Shown here: piece by piece, positions 33,097 through 48,300 of the stretch
How positions within the stretch are numbered: position 1 is the stretch's first letter
Layout: every line of letters starts with the position of its first letter
Origin: Caenorhabditis remanei
Taxonomy: Eukaryota > Nematoda > Chromadorea > Rhabditida > Rhabditidae
Assembly (NCBI RefSeq): GCF_010183535.1
Contig: NC_071332.1
Span: 8,060,001-8,124,000 of the forward strand
DNA: 64,000 nt
Reading direction: 5' to 3'
Translations under genes and position numbers: made by a program
The notes under the pieces: generated by a model
What the model saw: the letters and a program-made list of their open reading frames with translations, nothing else
The model's database searches: none
Told to the model about the DNA's origin: nothing

Positions 33097-36067
33097 TCAA
33101 ACAACGGCGGTGTTCGTTTCGTCAGATGATGCTTTTTCTGGCTCGTTTTCGTCGTTATCACTTGACAAAGTGTCTGTAAATAGTGAACATATAGTTTAAA
33201 ATTCAAATAAACTATCGTTAACCGGAATCATCCATAATTTCATGATCATCTTCGTAGTACAACTCAATTCCATTGACATTCTGCATTTCTTCATCGCATT
33301 TTACACAGAAAACATTCAAACAGAAGCAATTAATGCAGTAAAAAGCACTACAATGCACACATACACGAACATTTCTGGATAAAATCTATGATCCAACCCT
33401 TCTATGTCAAAAAACCTACTCTTGATCAGTAATTTTCATATCGTATTTGTCACATTTTGTGCAATCAGAACTCAAATAACCACGACTTTGCATTGATCTC
33501 CGAATAATTGCATCTTCGCCGCCCATGAAGTCTTTCTAAAAAATCGAAAGCTTGATTGTTTGTATCCAAATTAACATTTTACCTTATTATTCCCCAACAT
33601 TTCAGTCAACAAATTCCGTCGACTTTGCAAAATCTTATTGTACAAGCTGAGTGCACGGATTCTGACACGGTTTGGATAGAAATGGTCAGCCAATGCGAGT
33701 GTTTGTCTTCCAAAATATGCCTGAAATTTAGTAAGAATCTCTGAACAAACTCTTTGTCATTTACTTTAACTCGACAAAGGAACAGAGCAGCGATAAACAT
33801 CAAGAACATCAACGTATTCTCAGCATAATTTGGTGGATTGGGTTCCTTGAAACAACGTCTCCACCGAGTTTCTCTTTCTCGAATACTTTGTGTGAATGGG
33901 GAAAAAACGTCAAGAAACTCGTTCATAACTTCAGACATCGAACTATTTCCAGCCACTTTCAACTCGTAATGTGCAGGTGTGTCGATATTAGTTCGATTCA
34001 TCAAAGTGTGCACAGTCGAGAGCGTCTGAAAATTTACTGTGAATGAATACTGGTAAAGAATTCAGTAGCAATACCGTAAAAGTTCCATAATCCAGCAAAC
34101 ACATGAAAAATGGAGTAACGCAAGTGATAATTGTGATGAAAATGTCTAATCGAAAGCGTGGCTTCTCTTGTTCTGTCATTTTCCATCTCCCACGGCTGAC
34201 ATACTGGGAAACTATTCATATGGAAGAGAATTCATACTGAATACTTACTATTTTTGCTTCCTCTGGGGTCAATGGCATCACTTTACGAGCTCCACGAAAT
34301 GCACAATCTTGGTCGATTTTGTAGAATTCTTTGGTGAGAAATCGGTTTTTGAACTCATCATTGTAACTGTAGTTGTACATGAAACGAAGGGTCTGGAATA
34401 AAAAAAAACACTAATTTTAATTAAGTACAGGAATGAGAATAACTTACATAAACAAATGGCCAAATGAGGAAACAAGGCATGACACAATAACGAAGAATAA
34501 AAGAAATGACATTGATAATTCGGATGTATACATTCACAATATTCATCAAACTTTTCTTGACACTTGCTCTCAAATTCGCCGTCGTATCATCTGCTGCATT
34601 CGGCTTACCATCATCTGCTGATTGATACTCTGCTCGAATATTTTTCGCTTTCTTGATCTCCTCAATCACCGGATTCACTTTCTTCAATGCCCATTTAGCA
34701 GCTTCAATATGAACATAGAAAATCTTTTTGACAGCGAATTCAATCGCTTGAAAATATGCAGAATAGAATGGAACAGCTGCCCCTTTAACTCCTTTTCCAA
34801 TAACCGCAGGCAGGGAACACACTTCTGTTGAGAATCCTTTCGCTTGGTGACAAATCTGAAATGTCTCGGTTGGGGAGTACTGTAACTTGTGACAGTACCT
34901 TCGCAGTCTTCTGTATCATATCACATGCATCTCCATGACTTCCGAAGAACCGAGCTTTGTCCTTACAGAAAAGATAAGCATCATCGAAAATATTGAGGCA
35001 TTTCGTATACGGTGTCTGCAACATGTTCCTACATTGATTCGATAAACTGGCTATAACTCGATAGTGTCTTCTCATTATATCAACAAATCTGAAATTGATT
35101 CATTTGAATTGAGATCAAGCTGTTATTCCCAACTTTGTCATTTTCTCATCCAACACTAGCAACATATTCTTCACTTTGTTCATTGGACCAGCCACATTCT
35201 GTAGAAGAGCTCTGAATCTTGCTACGAGCATTGCCCCTTTATCCATCACATTTCCTTCAACGTCATTTCGAGAACTCATTACATCTATTTGAACACAAGC
35301 AACTCCAGATGCCACTTGGTGAATATTCCCTATTACATTCATTGCTGGTCCCTGAAATCCCCTCTGAAAGTGTTGAGGGGGCAAATCTAAATTACCTCAA
35401 AAGCCATAGTCACTAGAAGAATCAGAATTATATTTTTGATTTTTGTAGTCATCATAACATGTATAGAAATCATGAAATAAGTCATCAACTGAAAAAAAAA
35501 TTATATGATTTTACAGTATTCCATGTTAACAACCTTTGGAAATATCAGTGTAAACATCAGAAAGACATGAATTATGGTGGAGATTGATGTTCCAATGCTG
35601 GGAAATCTCAGATTTACTATTGTTCAGAGTAAGCACAACTCACAACTCTGGATACTGAGAATATTTGAAAGAGAGCAAAAGATACATCACTATTCCAAAA
35701 GTTTCAATCATTAGAATGTTTCGAAAAAGGATTACGATTGAGTTGGCTCTGAATTTTCAGCAAAATGAGTAGATTGTTAATCAAGAGAACACCTATAACC
35801 TTGTACCATCTTCGAATAATTGATCATAAATCCCATCACTTTTCTCTTTTTTCCACGGCGGGTACAATACGGATAACCACTTTTTCAGACGCTCCGATTT
35901 TTTGAGCACACGGTTCTGACCTGATCTTTCTCTGTTGATTTTTTCGTATGATTAGTTTTGATAAATTTTTAAAAATCAGACCTTCTAATGTTATTAACCA
36001 CAAATTCAAACTTGTTGACTGCTCTCTGAGCCCGACGCTTTACATTCCATAATCCAATCAAACCCAT
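33097..36067 (-). CDS. spe-42: Sperm membrane protein SPE-42 (DC-STAMP family)
   Basis: A sperm multipass membrane protein needed for fertilisation, likely in gamete interaction or fusion. The ATG at 36067 begins MGLIGLWNVKRRAQRAVNKF. Several hydrophobic segments follow (near 35.6, 35.4, 34.45, 34.1 and 33.8 kb), and the DC-STAMP-like domain lies in the middle to C-terminal part. The C-terminus has eight cysteines arranged as a C4C4 RING-like finger (CTKCDKYDMKITD, then VCVHCSAFYCINCF and VFCVKCDEEM), which is the hallmark of SPE-42. It ends in an acidic tail at 33097. C. elegans spe-42 is a neighbour of npp-22, daf-11 and rhr-2, as here. Confidence 0.9.
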
Positions 36068-39000
36068 TGATTACGCTTGATTGTTACAAAAACAGTTAAA
36101 TAAATTAGCTTGGACCGTGGGAGCTCAGAAAGTTTTTGTTGGCATAGGGAGAGAGTTCACGTAGAAACTATTGTGCTCCTGAACTTTTTGATTAAAAATG
36201 AGATCTTTGTAACTAACTTTCGACGTCTGATATTCGACTTCCTTTTAGAAAAAAAGTCATTTTTGATTTCCGGAGAAAGAAATCTCACTTCGAGTATTCG
36301 CACTCATAACTCATCTGACTAGATCCTTGATTTAATTGTTTAGACGACGAGTCCAAACCTTCCCAAATATGTCTATCCAAATCTCTCTCTCCAAAAAGTA
36401 CAAAAGACAGGAACAGGCGTTCCTTTCCTCTCTCCGTTAATCGCTTGTTTCTCATTTCGTTCCTATAAAAAACGAGTTGCTTATCACTCGCATGCTTGTT
36501 ATCATATCACTAGATCTATTGCCACTTTTCCTCCATTATTCTCATTTCCTCTTTTATCGAGAGACCGATTTGGGTCAATCCGCTATAAAGAACACCTATC
36601 TTGTCCCTTTATGACGTGTACATTACATTGAAATAAAACCAATGGGTGTGGTATGTTCTTCTCTTCTGCTTTTTTCTAGGTTGATTGCATTTCTCTGAAG
36701 AATTTCAGACTTTCCATAGAATTGTAATGTGACTTCCGTTCCTATTGTTTTCGGAATTCGTTGCGATGTCTTTTGATACAAAAAAAAAGAAGAAACATAC
36801 AGAAATAAAAAAACAAAAGGTGCTTTTTTCTTCTCCTGCTTCCGATTGCTCATCATCAATCTATACCGTATACCATTCCATTCTATATAAATGTATATAG
36901 AGAGAGGAAACGAGAAAAATCACAAAAAAAGGGAGAAATATCGTCACTCTTTTATATTGTTCCATAAGAGAGAAATCGCACAAAAGGATATATTTGGTGG
37001 TGTGTGAAACCCGAAATCGTCGTGGTTACCTCTCTCTCTAGTCGACGATTTCAACAGACTTTCCACACGAACTGACTGGTTTTCGATCTACAGCCATTTT
37101 TTTTGTACTCTCTCGATTCGAAACTGAATTTGTTTTGTGTTCGGTTTGCATTTGACCCATTCTTACTTCAGTTGAGAATCTTCAATTCTTTGTCTTCAGT
37201 CTTTGATTTGATTATAAGAATTACTGATTTGTTGCCATCTCTCTCCATATTGATACTTATTTTGGGTACCAATCACAGTAGATTTTCATTTATTACCTTC
37301 AGAATTGACGGTTAGAATAACTTAAATTTGCTTCTTTTCAGAAGAATCAACATACTGTAGTTATCATTTTGGTTTGCATTATAAATTCTGAAAAGATGTA
37401 TTTCAGTTTTTAGTAGAATGTTGTTTTACCAGCTTCATAATACAATATTTTCTGTAAATTTTTGATTATCCATCACTTTCAGAATCAAGACGTCTTCTCA
37501 GATGATTTTGAGAAAAAGTTAACGATGCGTACCGCAGGTGACAGTCTTTCAAACTTAGAATTGGAAACTTCAAGAAGTCGTGAAACATGAATCCTAACAT
37601 TTCAGTATCCTTCTCTCAGTTGGTCAATTATCAATTTAGCTTTCCAACCGTAACCGTATTCAACTGTTTGGCTTCCACCTCCTTTCTCTTCCGTTTAATT
37701 AGCCTTTCCTCCCTCATTCTCTCCTCCCACTTTCCAATTTCCTCTCATACTTTTTTATCGTTTTTCGAGTGTCTTTTTTCTGCTTTTCATTGTGTTATTC
37801 GACCCCTTCGTGGTGCCCTCATCTTCAACCTGTTTCTTGGTTTAAACCGTTTAAACAAGTCAACATTCCTTTTTTGTCTGTCGGTCACTTTCATGTGCAG
37901 ATCATTGGGAAATTGTTGCAAAAACATGAAACTAAATAGTCTTTTTACATCTGTTTTGTTTTCTTTTTATATTTCAATCATCTAAAAACCAAATAGAAAA
38001 AAGAAGAAGAAGACAAATGAGACAGTAGGCAAACATGAACATGTACTCGATAGTTTTGTCGGCTTGGCGATTTTTCCTCCTCCCGGAATAAATCTGTTTT
38101 GTTTTGTCGAAAACTCGAAATAATGTTTTTGTATGTGTTCTGCTGCTATCCCTGCTGAATGGTGTGAATAGACATGTTCTTTCGTTTTTAGCCAACAAAA
38201 AGTAAGAGAGATGCCACGTTTTGATGTTCTCACAGTACTGATTTTCAATTCAGTTTTGCATTTCTTTTTTGTATTTCATTGTGTTCACGGCCTTCTTTTA
38301 TAATTTTTTTTGAATTCAATAAAAACTTCGGTTTTTTGAAAGCTGTAAAGTTTTTGCTATTTCAAGCTGCACGTTACAGTACTAGCCAAAAAATGGATGT
38401 ATTTTTCTTGAGCTTTCAATGAAAAGCGGTTTCCTCTGAGAGTATTTTATCTGTAGCTCCCAAGTAAACTTAAAAACTCTTCTCTGGTAAATTTTTCCTT
38501 TTCTCTATCTAAAAACGAAAGAAATTAGAATCAGTCAGCTCAATGAGCAATGAGGAGAGCACTAACAAATAGTCAATAACTACCAAAATTTGAATCTGAA
38601 TCAGCACTATACACCATCCTGAAAACACCGTGACATGCATTCAGAGATTTCATTTTTTTCTAGATTAACTCACTATCAGAACCTTTCTGATTTCAAGCTC
38701 AAATCCTAATTATCAAAAAACTAGAAGTTGTAGAAACTCCTTCCTGAGAACTTCTTCCAGATTTTTACTTGTTTTTCTATTTCATGTAACTTAACCCGTC
38801 AATATTCTCTACAAGCTCTTCCTTGTTTCCTCACATTACTGATCTCAAGAACTCCTTCCTAAAACTCCCAACCATTTCCCCCATTTTTCCCAACTTACAA
38901 GAAATACATATGTATTTACTAGTTGACATCACCTGATCCCCCTTCTAATCCTATCAAAAACGATTGACCTCTGACGATAAATCAAAAACCAAACTAGCGC

Positions 39001-39305
39001 AGTCAATTCCTTTGCGCGTTCTTGAAATAGGTGTGACAATCCAATCCCTTTTCCTCCTCTCCCCTTGACGCCGCCGTACAAGCATATCAGAAAAAAGAGA
39101 TAAGAAGAATTAAAAGAAGACGTCGACATTGATATCATTGTTAATCAGTGAGTGATGGGTGGAGTGTGTAGTACGTGCTGATAGCCTCCTTCCGCGCATT
39201 TCCTAACCGTTATTCCTACCTCCCGTCGTCTGCTTCTATTCGTATTCTACCAATTCGTTCTCTCTTTACTCTTGAAATTAACTCTTGAATGGCATCGTTG
39301 TAAAA
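36068..39305. other. Divergent intergenic region, spe-42 and giant-protein gene
   Basis: 3.2 kb between two divergent starts. The open frames here, such as 37587-37985, are Ser/Phe/Leu-rich translations of pyrimidine tracts with no domain. I see no tRNA or other RNA gene. Both promoters must lie here. Confidence 0.5.
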
Positions 39306-42300
39306 ATGATGATCGCAGCTCCAACATCATCGTCCAAAAGGGTCGAAGACGGAGGCAACTTCTCAGCAGATTCACAACAATCACCACCAATTAATTCTGA
39401 TGACGAGCAGCTTGACGACACTCCGTTTTTGAGTCATCAACTGTCCGACGATCACGAATCGTTTTCTGAGGTGAGAGTGGAGGTATTATTCAAAAAGATG
39501 TATTGTTGGCATGAAGAGTATAAAATCTGTTTTCTTTTGTTGGTTCTAGTCAAAACTTTTGAATAGATCAGATCATTCAACCAGAGGTTTGGAAGTCATT
39601 GAACACTTCGTGGCATTATTTTTCGAAATGTTCTTATGAAGATATCAGAACTTTTAATATTTCCGACTTCTTACAGTAACATCAACTTCAAATTTTCAGA
39701 AGTTTCTACGCAACATTCTGACACACGATTATCAGAATCTGATGCCACGTCGAAGAGAGAAATTTGTCGAAATCACAAAAACTGTCACCGTCACAGAGGT
39801 CAGTCAATCTCTTGTTTTCTTCTTTCTTATTGTTTTTTCACCTCCTCCGTTAAGTAATAATCGATCGATTAGATTTTATATGTGATCAGTGACATTGTTT
39901 GTTTCATTTTTCAATTTTCATCTTCCTCCCATCTCCTTCAAATTCCATCTTCTTCTTTTTTCGTCTCATGTTTTTCTTCAATTCTTCTCAGTGTGAAATT
40001 CGTTCTGACACCTGCAAAAAACCAACTTCCACACTTTTCATTCTTCTGATACCCATCAGCATTCTTTTACTTTTCTTTCACTATCTTCAAAACCAATCAA
40101 GAACCGAATACTGAACTTTCACCCGAAATGATCCCCTCGTTTCTGCGCATTCTCTCTCTTTCTCTCTGCGTCTTTGTTTCTTTTCACTTTCAGAGGAAGA
40201 GGAAGTTTTGAAAGAGAGAGGGATAGATAGAGGGAAAGTGTAAAAGAGAATATGGAATTTAATTATTACATGAGGGAGATTGGTTGGATTGGTTGGGAAC
40301 GATATGAATCCAGGAATGAGTTATTTGGAGACTAGATTGTACTAGCCTCATGAAATTTCAGTGTAAGGAATCGTTTTTAATGAGTTACTAGCATTTAAGA
40401 ATTTCAGTGTTTGGTTTCACTGTCATTACAATGAAAAATTCTGAAAGTGAGCTCATCAAATGTCATCAAATCCATTTACGGCTTCCCATTTCTTTCACAT
40501 CAATAGCCAATTCAAACAATTCTAATTTCAGATAGTCAACGGAGCACCAGATAAGCATCCGTCATCTTGTGAAGTTAAAGTGACAAACGTTTCACCGGCT
40601 GGCCCTCATCCGGTTAACGTTTCAATCAAACATTTACACGAGAAATGGCATTCCTGTGAAGAGTTGGACAAATCAGACGACGGAGGAGACTTGGGAAAAG
40701 GGACCGTTATTCGTATTCAAGAGACACATAAACCATTCAATTATACTCAAAAGAAACAACAACAGAAACCTACTAAATTTGTCTACGAAGACGTAGTTAA
40801 TACAAAGGTTTGTTAAACTCTCTTTGTGTTTTCCAAAATAATTTTCAGATGGAAAGCTCAACAAGGTCTCGACCACCATCATCAGCCAATAGCACATTAT
40901 TCAACCGGTCTAGTGATAATATCATAGATTTAGAATTTAGACATCCAGTTCTCATTGAAACATCAGAGAAAACTGATCAGAAACAGAATGGAACCAATGG
41001 TACTAGGCGCCGATTTGCTGATTTGAGAAAGAAAGTTTCGACGACAACGAAGACTTCGGTGACTGAAACAGAAAAAGTGACGACTACAAGGAGGAGTAGC
41101 AGTGCTCACAGTACATCTTCTAGAAGGTAAGAATTACAGAAACAGATTAATATTCGTATAATTTATTTTTCAGAAGTTATGGAAAACCGGTAGTTAACAC
41201 TCTCTATTACCGAAAGTTTGTTGATGAAGAAACGAAAGGGGGAGATGAAGATTCAAGTGATTCTGGAAGTGTCGTCATCCATCGAGACTCTGTTACTCGT
41301 CGTTCTCGCTCTGCAGATCATCTTCAGAAGTCTTCATCTCCAACTATGTCACCAATTGCTCCTCCAAGAAAACGGTTGGGAAGAGAAGAGTCATTGCATT
41401 ATTATAGAGATGATGAAGAAGTGATTGGAGAGAAAGTTGAATCTGAACAGAAGAGAAGAGTCACTGTGAAATCTCCAGAACCTGGAAACACGTCGGTTTC
41501 TATGAATGATACTGTGGAGGGACGGAATATCACAGCTGGAATAACTTCAGTTTCAATGAATGACACCTGCACCGACACTTCTTATGAATCTAGATTCTCC
41601 ACTATTCCGAGAGCAAGAAGTTCACCGCCAACTACTCATCGAGTGAATCATATCCACGTCAATGTTATTGGACCAATCAGAACTCCAGAATCAGAAAGAA
41701 GACATAAAGTTGCAGGAAGAGTTGGAGAAGATATCACAATGGATATCTACATTGAAAGAAGGCATTCAGCTGTTGATTCCAGAAGAGGATCTCATGTATC
41801 ACATGGTTCTGCGGCAGAAGCTCCACCAAAGCCTCCAAGAAGATCAAAATATGAAGAAAACATCCGAATTGGAGAACCAATTGCCACGTCTACACCAATG
41901 ACAACAATCGAAAGAAAGCAGACAAGAGAGGAACGAGTTTCAACAGAAAGTGGTGAATCAAGTAGGAAAAGTACCAGAAGTGCTCGTCCTCCAGATATAA
42001 ATATCATTGAATGTGAGACATTCCTTCGAGAAACAAGGTCTCCAGCCAGAACTCCAGCTACTCCAATTGTCGTAATCAATCAAACTCCATCATCCAGAAG
42101 AGGATCTCAAGATTTACTCGGTGAACCGGGACAACGTCGTCGGAAGAGCACTGTAACAGATATCGATTGGTATGCTGCATTCAATATGAAGGTGTGTTGC
42201 GGTGTCTAGAAAACCGGATAAACAGGGGGATTATTGACGCAATTTAGTTAGTTTTTTACAACAAAAAAAGCAAACCGTTTAGTTCACTTTTTATGTAACT

Positions 42301-45300
42301 TTTTTCTTCTTCAACTGTAAAAAATGGTGTTCGATATTTCAAAAATAGTGAAGATATTCAAGAAGAAAAAGAAAAAGAAAGTGAGTTGATGAACAGTTAA
42401 AGAATTAACCTAGGAAAAATGTGCACTTAATACATCTATTTCCAGGATCCATCTTCACCAACCAAACCAGTTCGTCCTCCATTCGTATCTCATGCAGATG
42501 AGAGAAAAGCGTCAAGAGATGTGATGAGACGAAGAGCTTCTGATTCTTCAATGATAGGACTTCCACCTGCTGATATTGATTTGAATCAGATCTTTGTTTG
42601 TACGGCACCATATGAAATCAAAAAAGAAGAGAAATGTCAATGCAATGCTTGTCGATTGATTCGAATGTCGGAAGTTGAGAGGGAATCTCGAATTGAAAGA
42701 GCTAGTCGATCAAGACAGAGTCGATCTTTCACAAGAATGACTGAATACGTAAGTTAAATTTTAAACTTTTGCACTGAAAACTGGTTTTATTTAGGAAACT
42801 CGAGCAAGCACACTGCCATCTAGATACCGCACATCTCCAGTTACCATTGAATTGGAAGACATCTTCAATCCGAAACCATCATCACCTCCTGCTATCAATA
42901 CGAAGCCACCAACGCCTCCAGCTCGTCGTCGTCATGCACCAACTTCTCCAACACCGCCGCCATCCCAATCATCCTTCGTTGATGAGCCGTCACCACTTCC
43001 ACCATCGCGCCATCTTGTCACCTCTACAATCGATCGGAAACAGGTGACGCCGGTGACTACTAACTCGAGGGATTCTGGTTCTCAGTTGCATGAAAATACT
43101 CGCAATCAGTTGCTTAACTCTCCTGACGATTGGGTTGGTCAGATGATGAACGACGCTAATGAATGGGAAAATAGAGTAATTAGTCGAAAGTCCTCAGTTT
43201 TATCAACATCCTCCTCGACGGCTAGAAAAGTTTCAGTGGCTAGACGGATTAGTGTAGACGAATTGAGAAAACCAGAGAAGAGAAAGTCTCGAGAAGCAGT
43301 TCCTTTGCCACCTTCTGATGTCAGTATTGATGATATTTTCACTGCTTTGAATCCGAAAAGACAAGAAGTTCCGAAGAATACCGAAAAGAAAACATTCATT
43401 GTAACTAGGAAACAAAGAGCTCAAGATGTGGATGTCATTGATTTTGAGAAGGATCGTAAATCACCAGTGGCACCTCCAAGAAGCAGAAGCACTGGAAGAA
43501 CTCACACATCAGAAGCCACAATCACAATGGGCGGCACAACTGAAACCCAGGACAAAGAAGACAAGAAGATCAAGCAGAGAGTCAAAGATTTCAGCGAGGA
43601 ATTGATCAGAGATGAGAAATTCATTGATAAAAAATCCGATATCAGAAACACAGAAGGTTCTACAGATAAAGTCTTCAAACCATCAAGCGTAGAAATAGAG
43701 ATTCCACTCAATGAAGAACCTGTTACATCAACTGCTTCAATAAAGATGAGGCCATCTGAGGATAAAGAAGAACGCCTGAGACAGGTTGAGTCACCAGTAC
43801 CATCCGATCATGTGGCTCCAGGCAACGTTGAATCAGAAAAGAAGGAGAACAGAACATCCGCTGTCAGCATTGACTTGGACAAAGTATTTGTTGAAGGATC
43901 AATCAGAAAATCTGATAATGACGTGTCTGATGAGAGAATTCGTCGTGGAATTGAGGAGTTCGAGAAAGTTAAGCAAGAGAAGGAAGCACAAAGAAGTGGA
44001 GTCGTCGTGACAACTCATTCCGGCAAACAGCGTTTCGATCAGTCTGATATATCTATGGATGATGTATTCAACACTTCTCAGCAAAAACATCAGACTTCCC
44101 ATGAAATCCAACGACCGGAACAAGCAGAATCCACGACTGTCGTCTCATCAGATAAACCAACGGAGTCGGCTAGCTTCAATTTAGATAATGTTTTTGTGAC
44201 AACTGATAGCAGAAAACCAGAAGATGATGAGGAAGAGCGACATATTCAAAGAAGAATCGAGGAGTTCAAAAAAACTGAAGAGGAAAAGAAGGCCCAGAGG
44301 ACAACAGAATCTATTTCTTCTTCTCATCACCGAATCTTCGATGACTCCAAAATCTCGATGGACGACGTCTTCAGTTCATCGAAACCAGAACAAGAAGATT
44401 CCGCGGAGAGAAGTAAACCGGATGCTGAAACATCCACCGCGACGGCATCGGCCGAGTCTAAGGAATCAGCCAGCATCAATTTGGAAGGTGTTTTCATAAC
44501 TGAAAGAAATAAAAAAGCTGAGGAAGTTGATGAAGAAGAGCATATTCGACGAAGAATCGAAGAATTCAAGAGAGCTGAGGAAGAAAAGAAGATTCAAAGA
44601 GCTACAGAGTCACATTCTTCTTCCCACATAATCTTCGATGAATCCAACATTTCAATGGACGACGTTTTCAATGTATCTCAAACTGAGCGAGATTCTTCGA
44701 CTGTCAATAAGAAACCAACGGAAGAGGAGGAGGAAGATCAACGTATTCAAGAGAGAATCGAAGAATTCAGAAGAACAGAAACAGAGAAAGAGAGTCAAAG
44801 AACAACAGAAACTCATGCCTCTCACAGAATCTATGACGATTCGAATGTTTCAATGGATGACGTATTTGGTTCAGAGAATAAGACTGATGAGATCACAGTT
44901 CCAAAAGAAGAACCAAAAGAGACTTTGACTTCTTCTATCACCATGAGACCTCCAGATGCTAAAACAACTGAAGTTTCTACACCAACAACGGAACCAGAGA
45001 AAGAAAACAGCCGAACTTCGGCTGTCAGCATCGACCTGGACAAGGTGTTTGTTGAAGGATCAATCCGAAAATCTGATGATGACGTGTCTGATGAGAAAAT
45101 TCGTCGTGGAATCGAAGAGTTTGAGAGAGCCAAGCAAGAGAAGGAAGCTCAGAGAAGTGGAGTTGTTGTGACTACTCACTCAAGTAAACATTTGTTCGAC
45201 GAATCTGATATTTCAATGGATGAAGTTTTCAACACTTCTCGGCCTAGTCAAGATTCTACTGTTGAAGTTGAAAGACCGACACAAACAGAATCAGTCAACA

Positions 45301-48300
45301 TAGTCTTGAACGATGAGTCAATAGAGCGAGAAGAACGGCACATCCGAGAAAGAATAGAAGAGTTTGAGAGGGCTGAAGAAGAAAAGAAGATTCAAAGAAC
45401 CATCGAGCCTCATTCTTCCCACCACTTTGAGACTGGTATGCAGAAGTCTCAAATTCCAATGGAAGACGTGTTTAATGCAGATAATAAGGAAGTCGAAGTT
45501 GTTATTCCTTTGAAAGATTCTTCTGATGATACTGCTTCTGATGAAGAAGCCGCCCGTTCTGAAGTATCAGCTTCCAAACCTGTGACTTTTTCCGAAGATG
45601 TTGATACGGATGACAAGAAGGAGGAACACAGAAAATCCGCTGTCAGCATCGACCTGGACAAAGTATTTGTTGAAGGATCGGCCGGGAAATCTGATAATGA
45701 CGTGTCTGATGAGAGAATTCGTCGTGGAATTGAGGAGTTCGAGAAAGCCAAGCAAGAGAAGGAAGCACAAAGAAGTGGAGTTGTCGTTACAACTCATTCA
45801 AGCAAGCATCTCTTTGATCAGTCCGATATCTCTATGGATGACGTCTTCAACACCTCTCGATCTCAAGACGATTCCACTACAGATAAACCAGAAGATCGGG
45901 AAGAAGAACACATCCTAGAGAGAATCGAAGAATTCCAACAAGCCGAAGAAGAAAAACAAACTCAAAGATCTATCGAGCCTCATTCTTCCCACCAAAGCAT
46001 TGAAGTCGAGTTAGACCAATCATCAATTTCAATGGACGAAGTTTTTAGTTCTGAAAACAAGGAAACAGAAATCGCCATTCCTTTGCAAGGATCAACTGAT
46101 AATGAAGCAAGAGAACCTTCAGAAGACGATAACTCTACTCCATCCAACTCATCGCCTGTTGCTTCGAAAGGAATTGATGAGAAGCATACAGAAAAAAGAA
46201 AATCTTCCGTCTGTATTGACTTGGACAAAGTATTCGTTGAAGGATCAGCTTCAAAATCATCAAATGATGTTTCTGACGAAAAAATTCGAAGAGGAATTGT
46301 AGAGTTTGAAAGAGCTAGGCAAGAGAAGGAAGCTCAGAGAAGTGGAGTCGTCGTGACAACTCATTCAAGTAAACACCTTTTCGATGAATCTGATATTTCG
46401 ATGGATGATGTCTTCAATATTTCTCGATCTGGACAACATTCGACTGTAAAAGTTGAAAGACCTGAACAGACGGAATCAGCAACCATCACTTTGAAAGAAG
46501 AGCAGATAAATCAAGAAGAGAAACACATCCGAGAAAGAATTGAAGAGTTCCAACAGGCTGAGGAAGAAAAGAATATTCAACGAACAACAGAAGATAATGT
46601 GTCGCATGAACACTTCAAATCCGACTTGAGTGAATCGAACATCTCAATGGACGACGTCTTCAACACTTCTCAACAAACCCATATACCATCTTCTGAGATA
46701 TCGTCGTCATACTACAACATATCTGAAGAAGTGAACTCTCCGGAAGTCAAATCTAATACGAGTAAGAAATTCGATGAGTCCAACGTATCAACGGATGATG
46801 TATACGGAGCTACCGTTTCAAACGTCAAAATGTCTGAAGATGAAAACACCACATTGTCATATTCACTGGATGACCCGAAGATCGATGTGACAACTGATGA
46901 AGAGGAAACGACAAGGAATAAGACCACTACTCGCACGGAAACCGAAACAGATTCATCCACTAGAAGATATTATAGAACGGATCAGCCATCGTCATCAACC
47001 GGAAACGTAATTTCAACGGGTACTATTCAACTTGATAATACAGATGGAGCCGAGAAGAATAACGACGATTCAGTTACTTCTACAGCCTTTTTCAACTTGG
47101 ATGACATTTTTGTAAAAGGAGTTGGAACTTCTCGAAAAGAAGATGATGAGAAGAAGATTCAGAGAGGAATAGAAGAATTCCAGAGAGCAAATCGAGAGAA
47201 AGAATCACAAAGATCTTTGATTTCGGAACCGTCTCATTCGAGAAAGATCACCTTTGACGACTCTAGCATTTCATTAGATGATGTTTTCAATTCAACCAAA
47301 ATGAAGGACACTGAACATTCACATGATGAACCTGTTATTACATCTTCTTCCTCTATCCGAATGATACCATCTGAAGAGAGAGTTAGAGACGACCCATCTA
47401 GACCTCAGCCAGAAAACACAGAAAACAAAAAGGAGGGAAACAGAACATACGCTGTCAGCATCGACCTGGATAAAGTATTTGTTGAAGGGTCGGCCGGGAA
47501 ATCATCAAATGATGCTTCTGATGAGAAGATTCGTCGTGGAATTGAAGAGTTCGAGAAAGCCAAACAGGAGAAGGAAGCTCAAAGAAGTGGAGTTGTCGTG
47601 ACAACTCATTCAAGTAAACACCTTTTCGATGAATCTGATATTTCAATGGATGATGTCTTCAACATTTCTCAACCTGACCAACATTCGACTGTAAAAGTTG
47701 AATCTCCAGAACAGACAGGATCCGATAATATAATTTTCAAAGATCGGCAGATAGATCAAGAAGAGAAACACATCCAAGAAAGAATTGAAGAGTTCCAAAA
47801 GGCTGAGGAAGAGAAGAAGATTCAAAGAACCACCGATGATCATGATTCTCATGAACACTTTGAATCCGACTTCAATGAATCCAATATCTCTATGGATGAT
47901 GTTTTCAATACGTCCATTTCGAGACAAAATTTGTCAGCCCATCGCTCTCACAAGTCGCTGGCTCCCACACCTGAGAAACCCGGAAACTCTGCCGGCCTCA
48001 CCATGGATAGCGTTTCTGTACCGAGTGGTAGCCTCCAATCAGATGAAGCGCATGATGAGGAAAAACACATCCGACAAAGAATTGAGGAGTTCGAGGAAGA
48101 GAAGAAGATTCAAAGAACCGTTGAGCCTCATTCTCCCATTCACCACCATATATTCGAAGAATCAAACATTTCAATGGAAGATGTGTTCAATATATCTCAA
48201 CAAAAGCCGGAAAACGAGATCGATGAAGAAGGAAAACATATTCAAAGAAGAATCGAGGAATTCAAAAAAGCTGAAGAAGAAAAGAAGGCCCAGATGACAA

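Noticed and set aside
37587..37985. 132-residue plus-strand open frame between spe-42 and the giant gene
   Set aside because: It is a pyrimidine-rich translation with no domain; it probably reflects promoter DNA.
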